From Bradyrhizobium sp. AZCC 1610 (lineage in GTDB: Bacteria; Pseudomonadota; Alphaproteobacteria; Rhizobiales; Xanthobacteraceae), in assembly GCF_036924515.1 (NCBI RefSeq), contig NZ_JAZHRR010000001.1:7535001-7599000 (forward strand): 64,000 bases of DNA, read 5' to 3'. The number at the start of each line of letters is the position of its first letter. The first letter of the stretch is position 1. Position numbers and translations under genes: made by a program. The notes below the pieces were generated by a model, which saw nothing but the letters and a program-made list of their open reading frames with translations, made no database searches and was not told where the DNA came from. This document shows positions 33,620 through 42,771 of this stretch, in pieces.

Positions 33620-36600
33620 TCACTCCGCCGCAGGCGACATCGCCGGTGGGCCCTTGGCTGATGGATCGTTGTGACGATCCGATCCGTGGCCTGCTTCCTC
33701 CGTCTCGCCGCTTGACACCAGCAGCTTCTTGCCCAGCCGCCAGCACAGCGCGCCGATATCGTCCATCACCATGAACATCGCCGGCACGAACACCAGCGAC
33801 AGGATGGTGGAGAATATGAGACCGCCGATCACGGCGAGCGCCATCGGCGAGCGGAATTCGCCGCCGGCGCCAAACGCCAGCGCTGACGGCATCATGCCCG
33901 CGGCCATCGCGATCGTCGTCATCACGATCGGGCGTGCCCGCTTCATGCCGGCGTCGATGATCGCCTCGTCGCGCTTCTTGCCTTCGCGGATCGCCGTAGT
34001 CGCGAATTCGACCAGCATGATGGCGTTCTTGGTGACGATGCCCATCAACATCAGGATGCCGATCCAGACCGGCGTGGTGAGTTGCTTGCCGGTCAGCAGC
34101 AAGGCTGCGATCGCGCCGCCGATCGAGAGCGGCAGCGAGAACAGGATGGTGATCGGCTGCAGGAAGGTGCCGAACAACAGCACCAGCACAGCATAGACCA
34201 TCATCAGGCCGGCGGTGATGGCGGTGGCAAAGCCTTCCGACAATTCGTTGAGGCTCTCGGCGTCGCCCGACGGGCTGACCTTCACGCCCTTGGGCAGGCT
34301 CTTCATGACCGGAAGGTCGTAGATCATCCTGGTGGCGTCGCCGAGCGCTGCGTTGCCGACGAGGTCGGCCGCGACGGTCGCCTGCCGTTCGCGGTCGTAG
34401 CGGTTGATGCTGGTCGGGCCCTGGTCGAGCTGGATGTCGGCGACAACCGACAGCGGCACGCCGCCGCGCTCGCCGCGCTGGCCGAGCGGCACCCGCAATT
34501 GCTGCAGCATCTGCAGGTCGCTGCGCGCACTGTCCTCGAGCTGGACCCGGATCGGCACCTGACGGTCGCCAGCATCGAATTTTGCCAGCGCCGGCCCGAC
34601 GTCGCCAATGGTCGCCACACGAATTGTCTGCGACAGGCTCTCGGTGGAGACGCCGAGCCGCGCCGCCAGTTCGGCCCGCGGCCGGATACGCAGTTCGGGC
34701 CGGTCGAGGGAGGTTTCCGAAATCACGTTGGCGATAATCGGAATCCGCTTCATCTGCGTCGCCAGCTCGCTGGCGACGTTGTTGACGATGTTGCTGTCGA
34801 CGCCGGTCACGACGAGCGAAATCGCGCGCAGGCCATTCTCGTCGAGGAACCAGAAGCGGATGTCCGGAACGTTCTCCAGTTCCTGGCCGATCTCGAGTTC
34901 GAGTTGCCGCTGGGTGATCTTGCGATCGGCCTTCGGCGTGTAATTGATGATCAGCGCAGCGCGGCGCACTTCCTGCGTTCCCGGCGGCACGCGGCCGCCA
35001 TCGACGAAGATGCTCTTCACCTCGGGGCGCTTGCGCAGGCGGGCGACGATTTCCTCCGTCACCTTCTCGGTATAGGCGAGCTGCGAGCCGGGCGGCAGCT
35101 CCATCGCCAGCAGCGAGCGCGCGGTGTCCTGCGCGGGCAGGAAGCCTTGCGGCAGCAGCGTAATGCTCCAGATCGAAGCCGCGAAGACGCCGAAGCCGAT
35201 CAAGACGGTGATGAAATAGTGCTTCACCGACCAGGTCACGAGCCGGGTGTAAACCTGCAGGATACGTCCGGGCGGCGGATCCTCGTGCGGGTGATCCTTG
35301 AGGAAGTAAGCCGCGAGCACCGGCGTGACGAAGCGCGCGGCAAGCAGCGAGAAGAACACCTGCACCGATACGGTGATGCCGAACTGCTTGAAGAACTGCC
35401 CGGCAATACCGGACATGAAGCTGGCGGGCGCGAAGATCGCGATGATCGTCAGCGAGATCGCGATCACCGCGAGGCCGATTTCGTCGGCGGCTTCGAGTGC
35501 CGCGCGATAGGGCGATTTGCCCATGCGCATATGGCGCACGATGTTCTCGATCTCGACGATGGCGTCGTCGACCAGAATACCCGTCGACAGCGTGATGGCG
35601 AGGAAAGAGACCAGGTTCAGCGAGAAGCCGAGAAGATCCATCGCCCAGAACGCCGGGAAGATCGACAGCGGCAGCGAGATCGCGGCGATGATGGTGGCTC
35701 TGATATCGCGCAGGAACAGCAGCACGACGATCACCGCAAGGATTGCGCCCTCGAACAAGGTCGAGATCGCCGCATCGTAATTGCCCTTGGTGAAGTCGAC
35801 CGAGGTATCGATCAGCTTCAGATCGACATCGGGATAGGCGACTTTCAGCGCATCGATGCGCTTCTGCACGGCGGCGGCAACCACGACGTCGCTGGCGCCC
35901 TTGGAGCGCTTGATGCCGAGCGCCACCACCGGCTCGCCGTTGAAGCGGGCAAAGGTGCTGCGATCGGCGATGGTATCGGTGACGGTGCCGAGATCGTCGA
36001 GCCGCATTTCCCCGCCGCCGAACAGCGGGATCATGGTGCCGGCGAGCTCGTTCAGCGTCTTGGCACCGGCCAGCGTACGGATCGCCTGGTCGTTCTTGCC
36101 TATTTGGGCGCGGCCGCCAGCGACGTCGACATTGGTGCCGCGCAGAATCTGGCTGACATTGACGGCGGTGAGGCCGGCGGCCTGCAGCCGGTCGGGATCG
36201 AGCGAGACGAGAATTTCGCGCTCGACGCCGCCGATGCGCTCGACTTGCGCCACGCCGCGCACGCCCTGCAGCGCGCGCTTGACGACGTCGTCGACGAAAT
36301 AGGAAAGCTGCTCCGGCGTCTTGCCGGGCGAGATCGCGGCATAGGTGACGATCGGCAGGCCGATCACGTCGACGCGCTGGATCAGCGGCTCGTTGACGTT
36401 TTGCGGCAGGTTGGAGCGGACGCGGGTGACGGCGTCCTTGACGTCATTGAGAGCGCGGTCGGTGTTGGTCTCCAGCGCGAACTGGATCGTGGTCACCGAC
36501 AGGCCGTCGGTGATCGACGACGAAATATGCCGCACGCCTTCGACGCCGGATACGCCGTCCTCGATGGTCTTGGTGACCTGCGATTCCAGCTCGGCGGGAG

Positions 36601-36769
36601 CGGCGCCGAATTGCGCGACCGCGACCGAAATCACGGGGATGTCGGCGCTCGGCAGCCGCGTCACCGCGAGCTTGGTGAAGCTGACCCAGCCCAGCACCAG
36701 CAGAATGATCGAGAAGACGATCGAAGGCAGCGGGTTCCGGATCGACCATGCCGAGATATTCAAAGCCAT
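33620..36769 (-). CDS. RND efflux pump, hydrophobe/amphiphile (AcrB-like) subunit
   Basis: This 1049-residue inner-membrane proton antiporter follows the AcrB plan: helix 1 at about 12-30, two large periplasmic loops, helix bundles at about 330-550 and 850-1020. The proton-relay aspartate pair is in TM4, STGILVDDAIVEIENI. Pore-domain stretches such as NRYDRERQATVAAD are present. The C-terminal 40 residues are polar. Its ATG overlaps the adaptor's stop by one base (TAATG), so the two are co-translated. No outer-membrane channel gene is adjacent; substrate range is unknown. A long open frame on the other strand is a composition shadow. Confidence 0.95.
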   Translation of the reverse strand: MALNISAWSIRNPLPSIVFSIILLVLGWVSFTKLAVTRLPSADIPVISVAVAQFGAAPAELESQVTKTIEDGVSGVEGVRHISSSITDGLSVTTIQFALETNTDRALNDVKDAVTRVRSNLPQNVNEPLIQRVDVIGLPIVTYAAISPGKTPEQLSYFVDDVVKRALQGVRGVAQVERIGGVEREILVSLDPDRLQAAGLTAVNVSQILRGTNVDVAGGRAQIGKNDQAIRTLAGAKTLNELAGTMIPLFGGGEMRLDDLGTVTDTIADRSTFARFNGEPVVALGIKRSKGASDVVVAAAVQKRIDALKVAYPDVDLKLIDTSVDFTKGNYDAAISTLFEGAILAVIVVLLFLRDIRATIIAAISLPLSIFPAFWAMDLLGFSLNLVSFLAITLSTGILVDDAIVEIENIVRHMRMGKSPYRAALEAADEIGLAVIAISLTIIAIFAPASFMSGIAGQFFKQFGITVSVQVFFSLLAARFVTPVLAAYFLKDHPHEDPPPGRILQVYTRLVTWSVKHYFITVLIGFGVFAASIWSITLLPQGFLPAQDTARSLLAMELPPGSQLAYTEKVTEEIVARLRKRPEVKSIFVDGGRVPPGTQEVRRAALIINYTPKADRKITQRQLELEIGQELENVPDIRFWFLDENGLRAISLVVTGVDSNIVNNVASELATQMKRIPIIANVISETSLDRPELRIRPRAELAARLGVSTESLSQTIRVATIGDVGPALAKFDAGDRQVPIRVQLEDSARSDLQMLQQLRVPLGQRGERGGVPLSVVADIQLDQGPTSINRYDRERQATVAADLVGNAALGDATRMIYDLPVMKSLPKGVKVSPSGDAESLNELSEGFATAITAGLMMVYAVLVLLFGTFLQPITILFSLPLSIGGAIAALLLTGKQLTTPVWIGILMLMGIVTKNAIMLVEFATTAIREGKKRDEAIIDAGMKRARPIVMTTIAMAAGMMPSALAFGAGGEFRSPMALAVIGGLIFSTILSLVFVPAMFMVMDDIGALCWRLGKKLLVSSGETEEAGHGSDRHNDPSAKGPPAMSPAAE

Positions 36770-37692
36770 TAGCGTGCCCGCGTGCGCTCGAGTTCATCGG
36801 CGAACATGGTCTTGACCTGGTCGCCGTCATGCAAAGAGGTGCCAGCATCGGCCACGACGGTTTCGCCGACGTCGAGGCCTTCAAGAATTTCGGTGGAGGT
36901 TTCGGAGGTCAGGCCGACGCGTACTCGTCGCGTCTCGATGGTGTTGCCTTTCACGACCTGTAGCGTCAGGCGGTCGATGGCGGTACGCGGGACGGCGACG
37001 CCGCAGGAGCGCTTGGCGTCGATATTGGCGCGGGCAAACATGCCGACCTTGAGCGACGGATTGTTGTTCAGCGAAATCCGGACCTTGCCGAGCTGGGTGG
37101 TGCGGTCGATCTGCGGCGAGATCTGCCGGACCTTGCCGACGACATCGGGCGCGTCGTCACGGCTGATGCGCACCGTAGCACCCGGATTGAGCTTGAGCAG
37201 ATGAACGCTCGGCACTTCGGCCTCGAGCTCGATTTCATTGTTCACTGAAATACGGAACATCGGGCCTGCCTGTGGCGAGGCCGGCGCGCCGACCGCGGTC
37301 CTGGCTTCGGTGACGAGGCCGGCAGCGGGCGCGCGCAGCGAGATCGGCCCCTGTCGGCCGCCGGGAGCTCCGGGCTGCTGCGGCGGCGCGGTGAGGCGCG
37401 CCAGTTCCTGATTTTCGGTGACCGTGTCGCCTTCCTTGACGAACAGGTCGGTGACGCGGGAGCCCTCCTGATCGACGCCGACCTGCGCTTCGCGGCGCGG
37501 CACGATAAAGCCGGTGACCCGCACCATGTCGGAGAAGCAGGCATTGGTAGACTTGGTCACGATCACCAGCGCCTGGCCCGGCGCGTCTTTTTCTTCCGCG
37601 CGCGGACGGTGCTCGAACCAGTAATAGCCGACGGCGAGAGCGGCAACGAAAGCCACTCCGAGCGCAGGTTTGAGATATTCGGAGAATTTCAT
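36769..37692 (-). CDS. RND efflux periplasmic adaptor subunit
   Basis: This 307-residue adaptor precedes the pump gene and overlaps it by one base. It has an N-terminal membrane anchor (about 7-27), a CFSDMVRVTGFIVPRREAQV segment, lipoyl-like halves (EGDTVTENQELARL, SLRAPAAGLVTEARTAVG), a beta barrel and a membrane-proximal domain with the C-terminal HDGDQVKTMF. It bridges the pump to an outer-membrane channel. It is a paralogue of the orphan adaptor at 18552-19460. Confidence 0.93.
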   Translation of the reverse strand: MKFSEYLKPALGVAFVAALAVGYYWFEHRPRAEEKDAPGQALVIVTKSTNACFSDMVRVTGFIVPRREAQVGVDQEGSRVTDLFVKEGDTVTENQELARLTAPPQQPGAPGGRQGPISLRAPAAGLVTEARTAVGAPASPQAGPMFRISVNNEIELEAEVPSVHLLKLNPGATVRISRDDAPDVVGKVRQISPQIDRTTQLGKVRISLNNNPSLKVGMFARANIDAKRSCGVAVPRTAIDRLTLQVVKGNTIETRRVRVGLTSETSTEILEGLDVGETVVADAGTSLHDGDQVKTMFADELERTRAR

Positions 37693-37774
37693 CGCCGGAT
37701 CGATCCAGACTGGAAGTCAAATCAAACAGGGCGCATTTGGCCGGCCGAAGGCCTGCAATGGAGCCCAAAACGAA

Positions 37775-37803
37775 TACGTCCCGCACGGGTGCTGCGGGAC
37801 GTA
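37775..37803 (-). terminator. Hairpin terminator candidate downstream of the OmpA-like gene
   Basis: Perfect 11-base arms TACGTCCCGCA and TGCGGGACGTA around a seven-base loop. Read on the minus strand the stem is followed by TTCGTTTTGG, a moderately T-rich run. It lies 64 bases past the OmpA-like stop and before the RND adaptor start. Confidence 0.55.
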
Positions 37804-37866
37804 TTGTAGCCGGAAACTATTGGTCGGCGCCACGCCCTTAACTTGCAACGCCTTATTTGCAAGGCC

Positions 37867-38544
37867 TTATTTGGATGCGTTCGACGCCGTGGATTTGTTT
37901 TCCATGTTCACGACCTGTACGCGGCGGTTCACTTCCGCCATCGGCTGACCCGGATCCTTGAGCTTGCTCTTGCCGTATCCGACGGTGACGAGATCGGTGC
38001 CGTTGATGCCATATTTGTCGACGAGATAGCGCTTGATCGCGTCGGCGCGGCGCTCAGAGAGGTCCTGGTTATAGGTTTCGCCGCCGGCCGCGTCGGTATG
38101 GCCTGCGACCACGAAGGTCGAGCCTTTGAGATCATTGTTGGTGAGCGCGCGGCCGAGCGCCTGAACCGACGGCAGCGACTTCGCGCTGATATCGGCCGAG
38201 TTGTAGTCGAAGTTGATCTCCAGATCGATCTTCGGCTTGTCCTTGACGATGGCGGCGATCTCTTCGCGTTCGGCGATCGAAAGCGAACGCGTAGAGCGGC
38301 CGCGGATCTTCTGGACGAACTTGCCCTCGGCGGCGGTTACTGCCGGGTCGACGACGGTCTGCGGACCGGTAGAAAGGCCGCGGGTCAGCGGCTTCTTTTC
38401 CGGCGCCAGCGCGCGGACGATCTGATCCTCGGTGACGTTCTTTTCCTGGGCGAGGGCGGTTCCCGTACTGAAGGAAATTGCGGCGCCGAGCGCCGCAACC
38501 GAGACGATTGCGGTAAAGGTTTTCGCTGCCGAGATAGTTGCCAT
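37867..38544 (-). CDS. OmpA family outer-membrane/periplasmic protein
   Basis: This 225-residue protein has a signal peptide (about 1-33, ending TGTALAQE) and a C-terminal OmpA-like peptidoglycan-binding domain (about 105-215). The conserved features are INFDYNSADIS, VAGHTDAAGGETYNQDLSERRA (meso-DAP-binding Asp and Arg) and GYGKSKL. The 70-residue linker between has no clear fold. No beta-barrel is present, so it may be a periplasmic or lipid-linked anchor between outer membrane and wall. Monocistronic. Confidence 0.92.
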   Translation of the reverse strand: MATISAAKTFTAIVSVAALGAAISFSTGTALAQEKNVTEDQIVRALAPEKKPLTRGLSTGPQTVVDPAVTAAEGKFVQKIRGRSTRSLSIAEREEIAAIVKDKPKIDLEINFDYNSADISAKSLPSVQALGRALTNNDLKGSTFVVAGHTDAAGGETYNQDLSERRADAIKRYLVDKYGINGTDLVTVGYGKSKLKDPGQPMAEVNRRVQVVNMENKSTASNASK

Positions 38545-38697
38545 TGCCAGTCCCCTCCTGCGCGGGCTTCCCGCGCGGTTCCAACGTCATTCAAAATGGG
38601 CTGCCGGACCCTTGGATCGCGGCCGGCTGCTTTGCTTTAGTCTGGGCGCCCCGCCACAGGGTTCGAGAGGCCGCCAGCCTTCATCCAAAAAAATTCG

Positions 38698-40152
38698 TCA
38701 CTGCACCCCGTAATCAGCGAATTCCTTGACGATATTGGGGTCCATCGCCTTCGCGTTGTTAATATCCAGGTCGCCTTCCGAAATCGAGCCGTTGCGTTTC
38801 TTGGCAAGACCCCGACCATACAGCGACGACGTCAATCTCGGGTTGATCTTGAGGGCGGCATCGAAATCAGCAATTGCATTCTTGTTCTGGCCGCTCTTCA
38901 GGTTGACGAGGCCGCGGCTGTCGAGCGCGTCGACGAAATTCGGTCGCAGCCGCAGCGCCTCATTGCAATCCTTCAAGGCCGCCTGCAGGTCGCCGATCAC
39001 CGTGCGCGCCCAGCAGCGGTTGTTGAAGGCTTCCACATCCTTCGGGTTCAGCCGAAGCGAATTGTTGAAGTCCTTGATGGCGAGTTCGTAGGCGCCTTTG
39101 CTCGCATAGACCTGCCCGCGCCGGTACAGCGCGGCTGCATCGTCCGGATTGTCGTTGAGCTTGGTGGTCAGGCTCTTGATGGTCGGGTCGTCGGCAAGCG
39201 CGACCACGGTCGGGCTGGGGCTCTCGGCCGGCTTGGCCGGCGGTGGCGGCGGAGGAATCGCAGCTTCAACCGGCTTTGGCGAAGCGGGCGGCGGCGGTGG
39301 TGCCGGTGCGGCCACCGATGGGGGTGCGGGCGCTGGCGCTGGAGCAGGAGGCGCCGCAGGCGCCGTGGCCACTGGTGGGGTTGCTGGCCGCGGGCCTGAG
39401 CCGCTGGGGATGAAGGAGAAATCCTCGGCGAGCGACGACGAAATCCACGGCACCTGTTCCTGGCGCGAGACGCGGGTCACGCCGACACGGGTGCGATTCA
39501 GCGTTTCCTCCGCCATCAAATCGGGGGTGCGGATTTCCTTCAGCAGCTCTTTTACGAACAGGCTGCGGTCGCTGCCATTGTCGGAAACGACGGACGAGAG
39601 CGCGGCCGAATACATCACCAGTGTGCCGTTCGGCGCAATCACCGGCGCAAGGCCGGCGGAAAAGCTGCGGAACCGGCGCTCGAACGGATTGCGCCTGCTG
39701 GCATCGATCAGCGCGATCTTGACGCCGGCGCCGCGGCTGTTGATCTCCCCCAGCACGGTCTCGAGGCTGAAACCGTCACGGCGGACGTCGGGCTCGGTCC
39801 AGATCTGGGCATCGACGGGGATCATGTAGCTCTGGCGGCTCGATTGCACGCCAAAGCCGGAGAAGAATATCAGCGCGACGGAGCCCGGCTTGATCTTGCC
39901 ATACAGGCGCTCGAAGGCGCGGCGCATCTGCTCGCCGGTCAGGTTCTCGCCGATATCGACATTGAAGCCGTCGCGCTTGAGCTCTTCGGCGATGTCGCGC
40001 GCATCGTTGATCGGCTCCTTCAGCGGCGCCTCGGCGTCCGGATATTTCGCGTTGCCGATGACCAGCGCATAGCGCTCACCGGCGGCGAACGACGGGGCTA
40101 CCGACGCGACTGAAAAAAACAATGTGAGGAGCAATGCGAGGCGGATTTTCAT
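38698..40152 (-). CDS. Caspase-fold protein lacking the catalytic dyad, with TPR repeats
   Basis: This 484-residue protein has a signal peptide (about 1-24), a caspase-like p20 domain from about 26 (GERYALVIGNAKYPD), a Pro/Ala linker at about 245-320 and four or so TPRs at about 340-470 (LYRRGQVYASKGAYELAIKD, AFNNRCWARTVIGDLQAALK). The catalytic His position is Phe100 (FFSGFGVQ) and the Cys position Ser152 (IDASRRNPFERR), so it should lack peptidase activity. The same two substitution types occur at 17630-18469. Start at ATG 40152; a GTG 21 bases upstream is also in frame. Role unknown; the TPRs suggest a protein-binding scaffold in the periplasm. Confidence 0.87.
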   Translation of the reverse strand: MKIRLALLLTLFFSVASVAPSFAAGERYALVIGNAKYPDAEAPLKEPINDARDIAEELKRDGFNVDIGENLTGEQMRRAFERLYGKIKPGSVALIFFSGFGVQSSRQSYMIPVDAQIWTEPDVRRDGFSLETVLGEINSRGAGVKIALIDASRRNPFERRFRSFSAGLAPVIAPNGTLVMYSAALSSVVSDNGSDRSLFVKELLKEIRTPDLMAEETLNRTRVGVTRVSRQEQVPWISSSLAEDFSFIPSGSGPRPATPPVATAPAAPPAPAPAPAPPSVAAPAPPPPPASPKPVEAAIPPPPPPAKPAESPSPTVVALADDPTIKSLTTKLNDNPDDAAALYRRGQVYASKGAYELAIKDFNNSLRLNPKDVEAFNNRCWARTVIGDLQAALKDCNEALRLRPNFVDALDSRGLVNLKSGQNKNAIADFDAALKINPRLTSSLYGRGLAKKRNGSISEGDLDINNAKAMDPNIVKEFADYGVQ

Positions 40153-40686
40153 AATGACGGCAGTCCAGATCACGGCAGTCCAGCCAAAATAGCGCCGATG
40201 CCAGCTCGCGCCGCGGCGACCTTACTCTACGCTATCGGCATTATCAAACCGCGCCCGCGGTCAGTCAACGGCTTGCGATGTCGTCACTAATTGCGACAAT
40301 TGACCGCGACAGGGCTTGGGCGGATGAAGGGAATAAAATAAAAGCGTCCGTCATGGCACGACCGCGGCGCGCGATTTTGGTCGGTGCCGGCGGTTCCCGA
40401 TCAGGCCGACGATCCTTCGCGCATGTATCCGGCTTCACGTCCCGGCACGACCGTCACGGCCAGCGAAAACAGGCTATCCGGCGCGCTACGGCCCGTCAGC
40501 TCTATCGCTGCCGCTCGTCACCTGTTTTCGCCGGCGGCTCCACCCCGGCGGCAATGTGATCCGTCTCACATAGCGTTCTGCACTGTCACGCGGCTGCCAT
40601 GGCCTTCCGGGGTTTGACCTTTGCGGATGACAATGGCTTGTTGCCGGCATCGGCCAATCCAAACATCCAAGAAAAAAGTGACACCG
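40153..40686. other. 534-base divergent intergenic region
   Basis: No supportable gene: the open frames here lack family features and start signals. It contains the perfect TGTGA-N6-TCACA box at 40555-40570, and must hold the promoters of both the caspase-like and the lactonase-like gene. Confidence 0.6.
40555..40570. promoter_or_regulatory. Perfect CRP-type box TGTGATCCGTCTCACA
   Basis: Exact match to TGTGA-N6-TCACA, 117 bases upstream of the lactonase-like start, a spacing suitable for activation. The window also encodes a class III adenylate cyclase and a Crp/Fnr regulator. Confidence 0.6.
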
Positions 40687-41493
40687 ATGGGAAATGCCTA
40701 CGAAATCTACGCGCTGCGCTATGCGACGATGTCGCCGCGCACCCCCCATTTGAATTTTCTGATCCCCGACCCGCACGAGACCACGGCGCAGGACCTGGAT
40801 TATTTCGTCTGGCTGATCCGTGGGGCCGGCCGCGACATCCTGGTCGATACCGGCTTCAATGCCGAAGAGGCGAAGGCGCGCTCGCGCAAGCTCACGCTCA
40901 ATCCGGTCGACGCGCTGGCGGATTTCGGCGTTGCCGCCGACACGATTCGCGACGTGATCGTCACCCATCTGCATTACGACCACGCCGGCAACCTCGATCG
41001 CTTCCCGAACGCGCGGTTTCATCTGCAGGACCGCGAGATGAGCTACGCGACCGGGCGCTGCATGTGCAATGGTATGCTGCGACATCCGTTTTCGGTCGAG
41101 CACGTCACGACGATGGTGCGCCATGTCTATGGCGAGCGTGTCACCTTTCATTCCGGCGATGGCGAGGTCGCGCCTGGCGTGACGGTGCATCGCGTCGGCG
41201 GCCATTCCGATGGGTTGCAGGTGGTGCGCGTGGAAACCGCGCGCGGGCCGGTGGTGCTGGCGTCGGACGCTTCGCATTACTACGCCAATCTGCACAAGCG
41301 CAGCCCGTTTCCGATCGTCTATAATGTCGGCGACATGGCGCAGGGCTGGGAAATCGTCGAGCGGCTGGCCGGCCATCCCGACCGGTTCATCCCCGGCCAC
41401 GATCCGATCGTGAGCGAGATCTATCCGCGCGCCAGCGACAAGGTCGATGCGTTCGCGCTGCACCTGGCGCCATCGCGATCGTTCGTGAAATAG
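40687..41493 (+). CDS. Metallo-beta-lactamase-fold hydrolase, AHL-lactonase-like
   Basis: This 268-residue protein has the full dinuclear zinc motif THLHYDHAGN (HxHxDH) and the later ligands in GGHSDGLQVV and LASDASHYY, and the size and layout of N-acyl-homoserine-lactonase-like enzymes (AttM/AiiA branch). Typical substrates would be lactones, but other small esters are possible. Start at ATG 40687 (MGNAYEIYALRYATM), consistent with family members. 14 bases separate it from the following dehydrogenase, and a frameshifted RidA follows, suggesting one operon. It may be under the CRP-type box at 40555. Confidence 0.88.
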   Translation: MGNAYEIYALRYATMSPRTPHLNFLIPDPHETTAQDLDYFVWLIRGAGRDILVDTGFNAEEAKARSRKLTLNPVDALADFGVAADTIRDVIVTHLHYDHAGNLDRFPNARFHLQDREMSYATGRCMCNGMLRHPFSVEHVTTMVRHVYGERVTFHSGDGEVAPGVTVHRVGGHSDGLQVVRVETARGPVVLASDASHYYANLHKRSPFPIVYNVGDMAQGWEIVERLAGHPDRFIPGHDPIVSEIYPRASDKVDAFALHLAPSRSFVK

Positions 41494-41507
41494 GTTCAAG
41501 AAGGGCG

Positions 41508-42398
41508 ATGTCGGAATACAGGACCATCGGGTTCATCGGCCTCGGCGTGATGGGCGAGCCGATCTGCCGCAATCTGGTGAAGAAGAGCGGCAGGCGTGTC
41601 CTTGCCTTTGATCTGTCGCCGGAGCCGTTGGCGCGGCTGCGTACCGAGGGCGCCGAGATTGCGGGCTCCGTTGCCGACGTGATCAAGCAAAGCGATTTAC
41701 AGTTCCTGTGCCTGCCCAGCGCCAAGCATGTGCGCGCGGTTTTCGAAGGCGACGGTATCCTCAAGAACATCAGGAGCGGGCAGGTCATCGTCGATCTCGG
41801 CACGTCCTCGGTCAGCCAGACCCGCGATTTTGCCAGGCAGTTGCAGGCCAAGGGTGCCGCCTGGGCCGATGCGCCGATCGCGCGCACGCGACAGGCAGCG
41901 CAGGACGGCACGCTCAGCGTGATGGTTGGCGCGACGCCTGCGCTTTACGCCGACATCGAGCCGCTGATCCGCTGCTTTGCGACCGATGTCACCCATTGCG
42001 GCGAGGTCGGCGCGGGACAGGTCACCAAGATCCTCAACAACATGGTGCTGTTCGAGACCGTCAATGCGCTGGCGGAGGCGGTCGCGGTCGCCAAACATAA
42101 TGGCGTCGATCCAAAACTGCTGCTCGATACGCTTTCAAAGGGCTCGGCCGACAGTTTTGCGCTACGCAATCACGGCATGAAGGCGATCGTGCCGGGCAAT
42201 TTTCCGGAACGCGCGTTCTCGACCGAATATGCGCTGAAGGATTTGTCTTACGCGCTGGAGCTGGCGTCCGACGCCGGCATCAGAATTCGCGGCGCGGAGC
42301 TGATGGCCAAGGTGTTGCAGGAAGCCATCGATGCCGGTTCGGGGAATAATTATTTTCCTGTGATCGCGAAGTATGTTGGTGATCGCAATGGAGCCTAG
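41508..42398 (+). CDS. NAD(P)-dependent beta-hydroxyacid dehydrogenase (HIBADH family)
   Basis: This 296-residue protein has the N-terminal dinucleotide fingerprint GFIGLGVMGEPICRN and the family catalytic lysine in GQVTKILNNMVL, with substrate-binding DLGTSSVSQTRDFA near residue 98. Family members oxidise 3-hydroxyisobutyrate, tartronate semialdehyde, 6-phosphogluconate or related acids; the exact substrate is not readable. SD AAGAAGGG precedes its ATG. Likely one operon with the lactonase-like and RidA-like genes. Confidence 0.9.
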   Translation: MSEYRTIGFIGLGVMGEPICRNLVKKSGRRVLAFDLSPEPLARLRTEGAEIAGSVADVIKQSDLQFLCLPSAKHVRAVFEGDGILKNIRSGQVIVDLGTSSVSQTRDFARQLQAKGAAWADAPIARTRQAAQDGTLSVMVGATPALYADIEPLIRCFATDVTHCGEVGAGQVTKILNNMVLFETVNALAEAVAVAKHNGVDPKLLLDTLSKGSADSFALRNHGMKAIVPGNFPERAFSTEYALKDLSYALELASDAGIRIRGAELMAKVLQEAIDAGSGNNYFPVIAKYVGDRNGA

Positions 42399-42416
42399 AT
42401 CCAACCGGAGACAACC

Positions 42417-42766
42417 ATGATCCATCGCTTTGCCGGGCTCACGCCTACCCGCAGCCGCGCCGTCGCTTACAACGATCTGGTTTTCACGGTGGCGGTCGCG
42501 CCCGATCCGGTCAGTCCCTCGATTGGATGTATGAGCAGAGCGCAAAGGCGCTCGCCCGCATCGACGAAAGCCTCGCGCTGTGTGGCACGGACAAGAGCAA
42601 GATCCTCTCGGCAATCGTCTATATCACCGACATCAAGCGCAAGGCCGAGATGAACCGCGCCTGGGACGAATGGGTCGATACCAAAAATCCGCCGATGCGC
42701 GCCTGCATCGGCGTCGATCTCGAACCGCCGCACATCGTGGAGATCGTGGTGACGGCAGTGAAGTGA
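42417..42766 (+). pseudogene. RidA/YjgF family protein, interrupted by a single-base frameshift
   Basis: From ATG 42417 (SD GGAG) the frame reads MIHRFAGLTPTRSRAV and then FTVAVAPDPV, after which the sequence turns into nonsense. The RidA C-terminal half (YEQSAKALARIDESLALCGT, then DKSKILSAIVYI and RACIGVDLEPPHIVEIVVTA) is in the -1-shifted frame, ending at 42766. One base appears missing around 42505-42525. RidA-like enzymes clear reactive enamine/imine intermediates; this family branch keeps the Arg in MRACIGV. It may be a genuine null allele, or a sequencing error. No slippery heptamer is seen. Confidence 0.85.
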
Positions 42767-42771
42767 GCCGG

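Noticed and set aside
34082..36772. A 896-codon open frame on the plus strand opposite the RND pump
   Set aside because: It lacks recognisable domains and is rich in His, Arg, Gln and Asp, as expected from the complement of a high-GC gene. The minus frame is an unmistakable RND pump.
40278..40617. Possible small genes in the 534-base gap before the lactonase-like gene
   Set aside because: Overlapping frames with Arg/Ser-rich, unstructured translations and no start signals; the stretch looks regulatory.
42505..42527. Programmed -1 frameshifting as an explanation for the RidA break
   Set aside because: No slippery X-XXY-YYZ heptamer or downstream pseudoknot was visible; a missing base is simpler.
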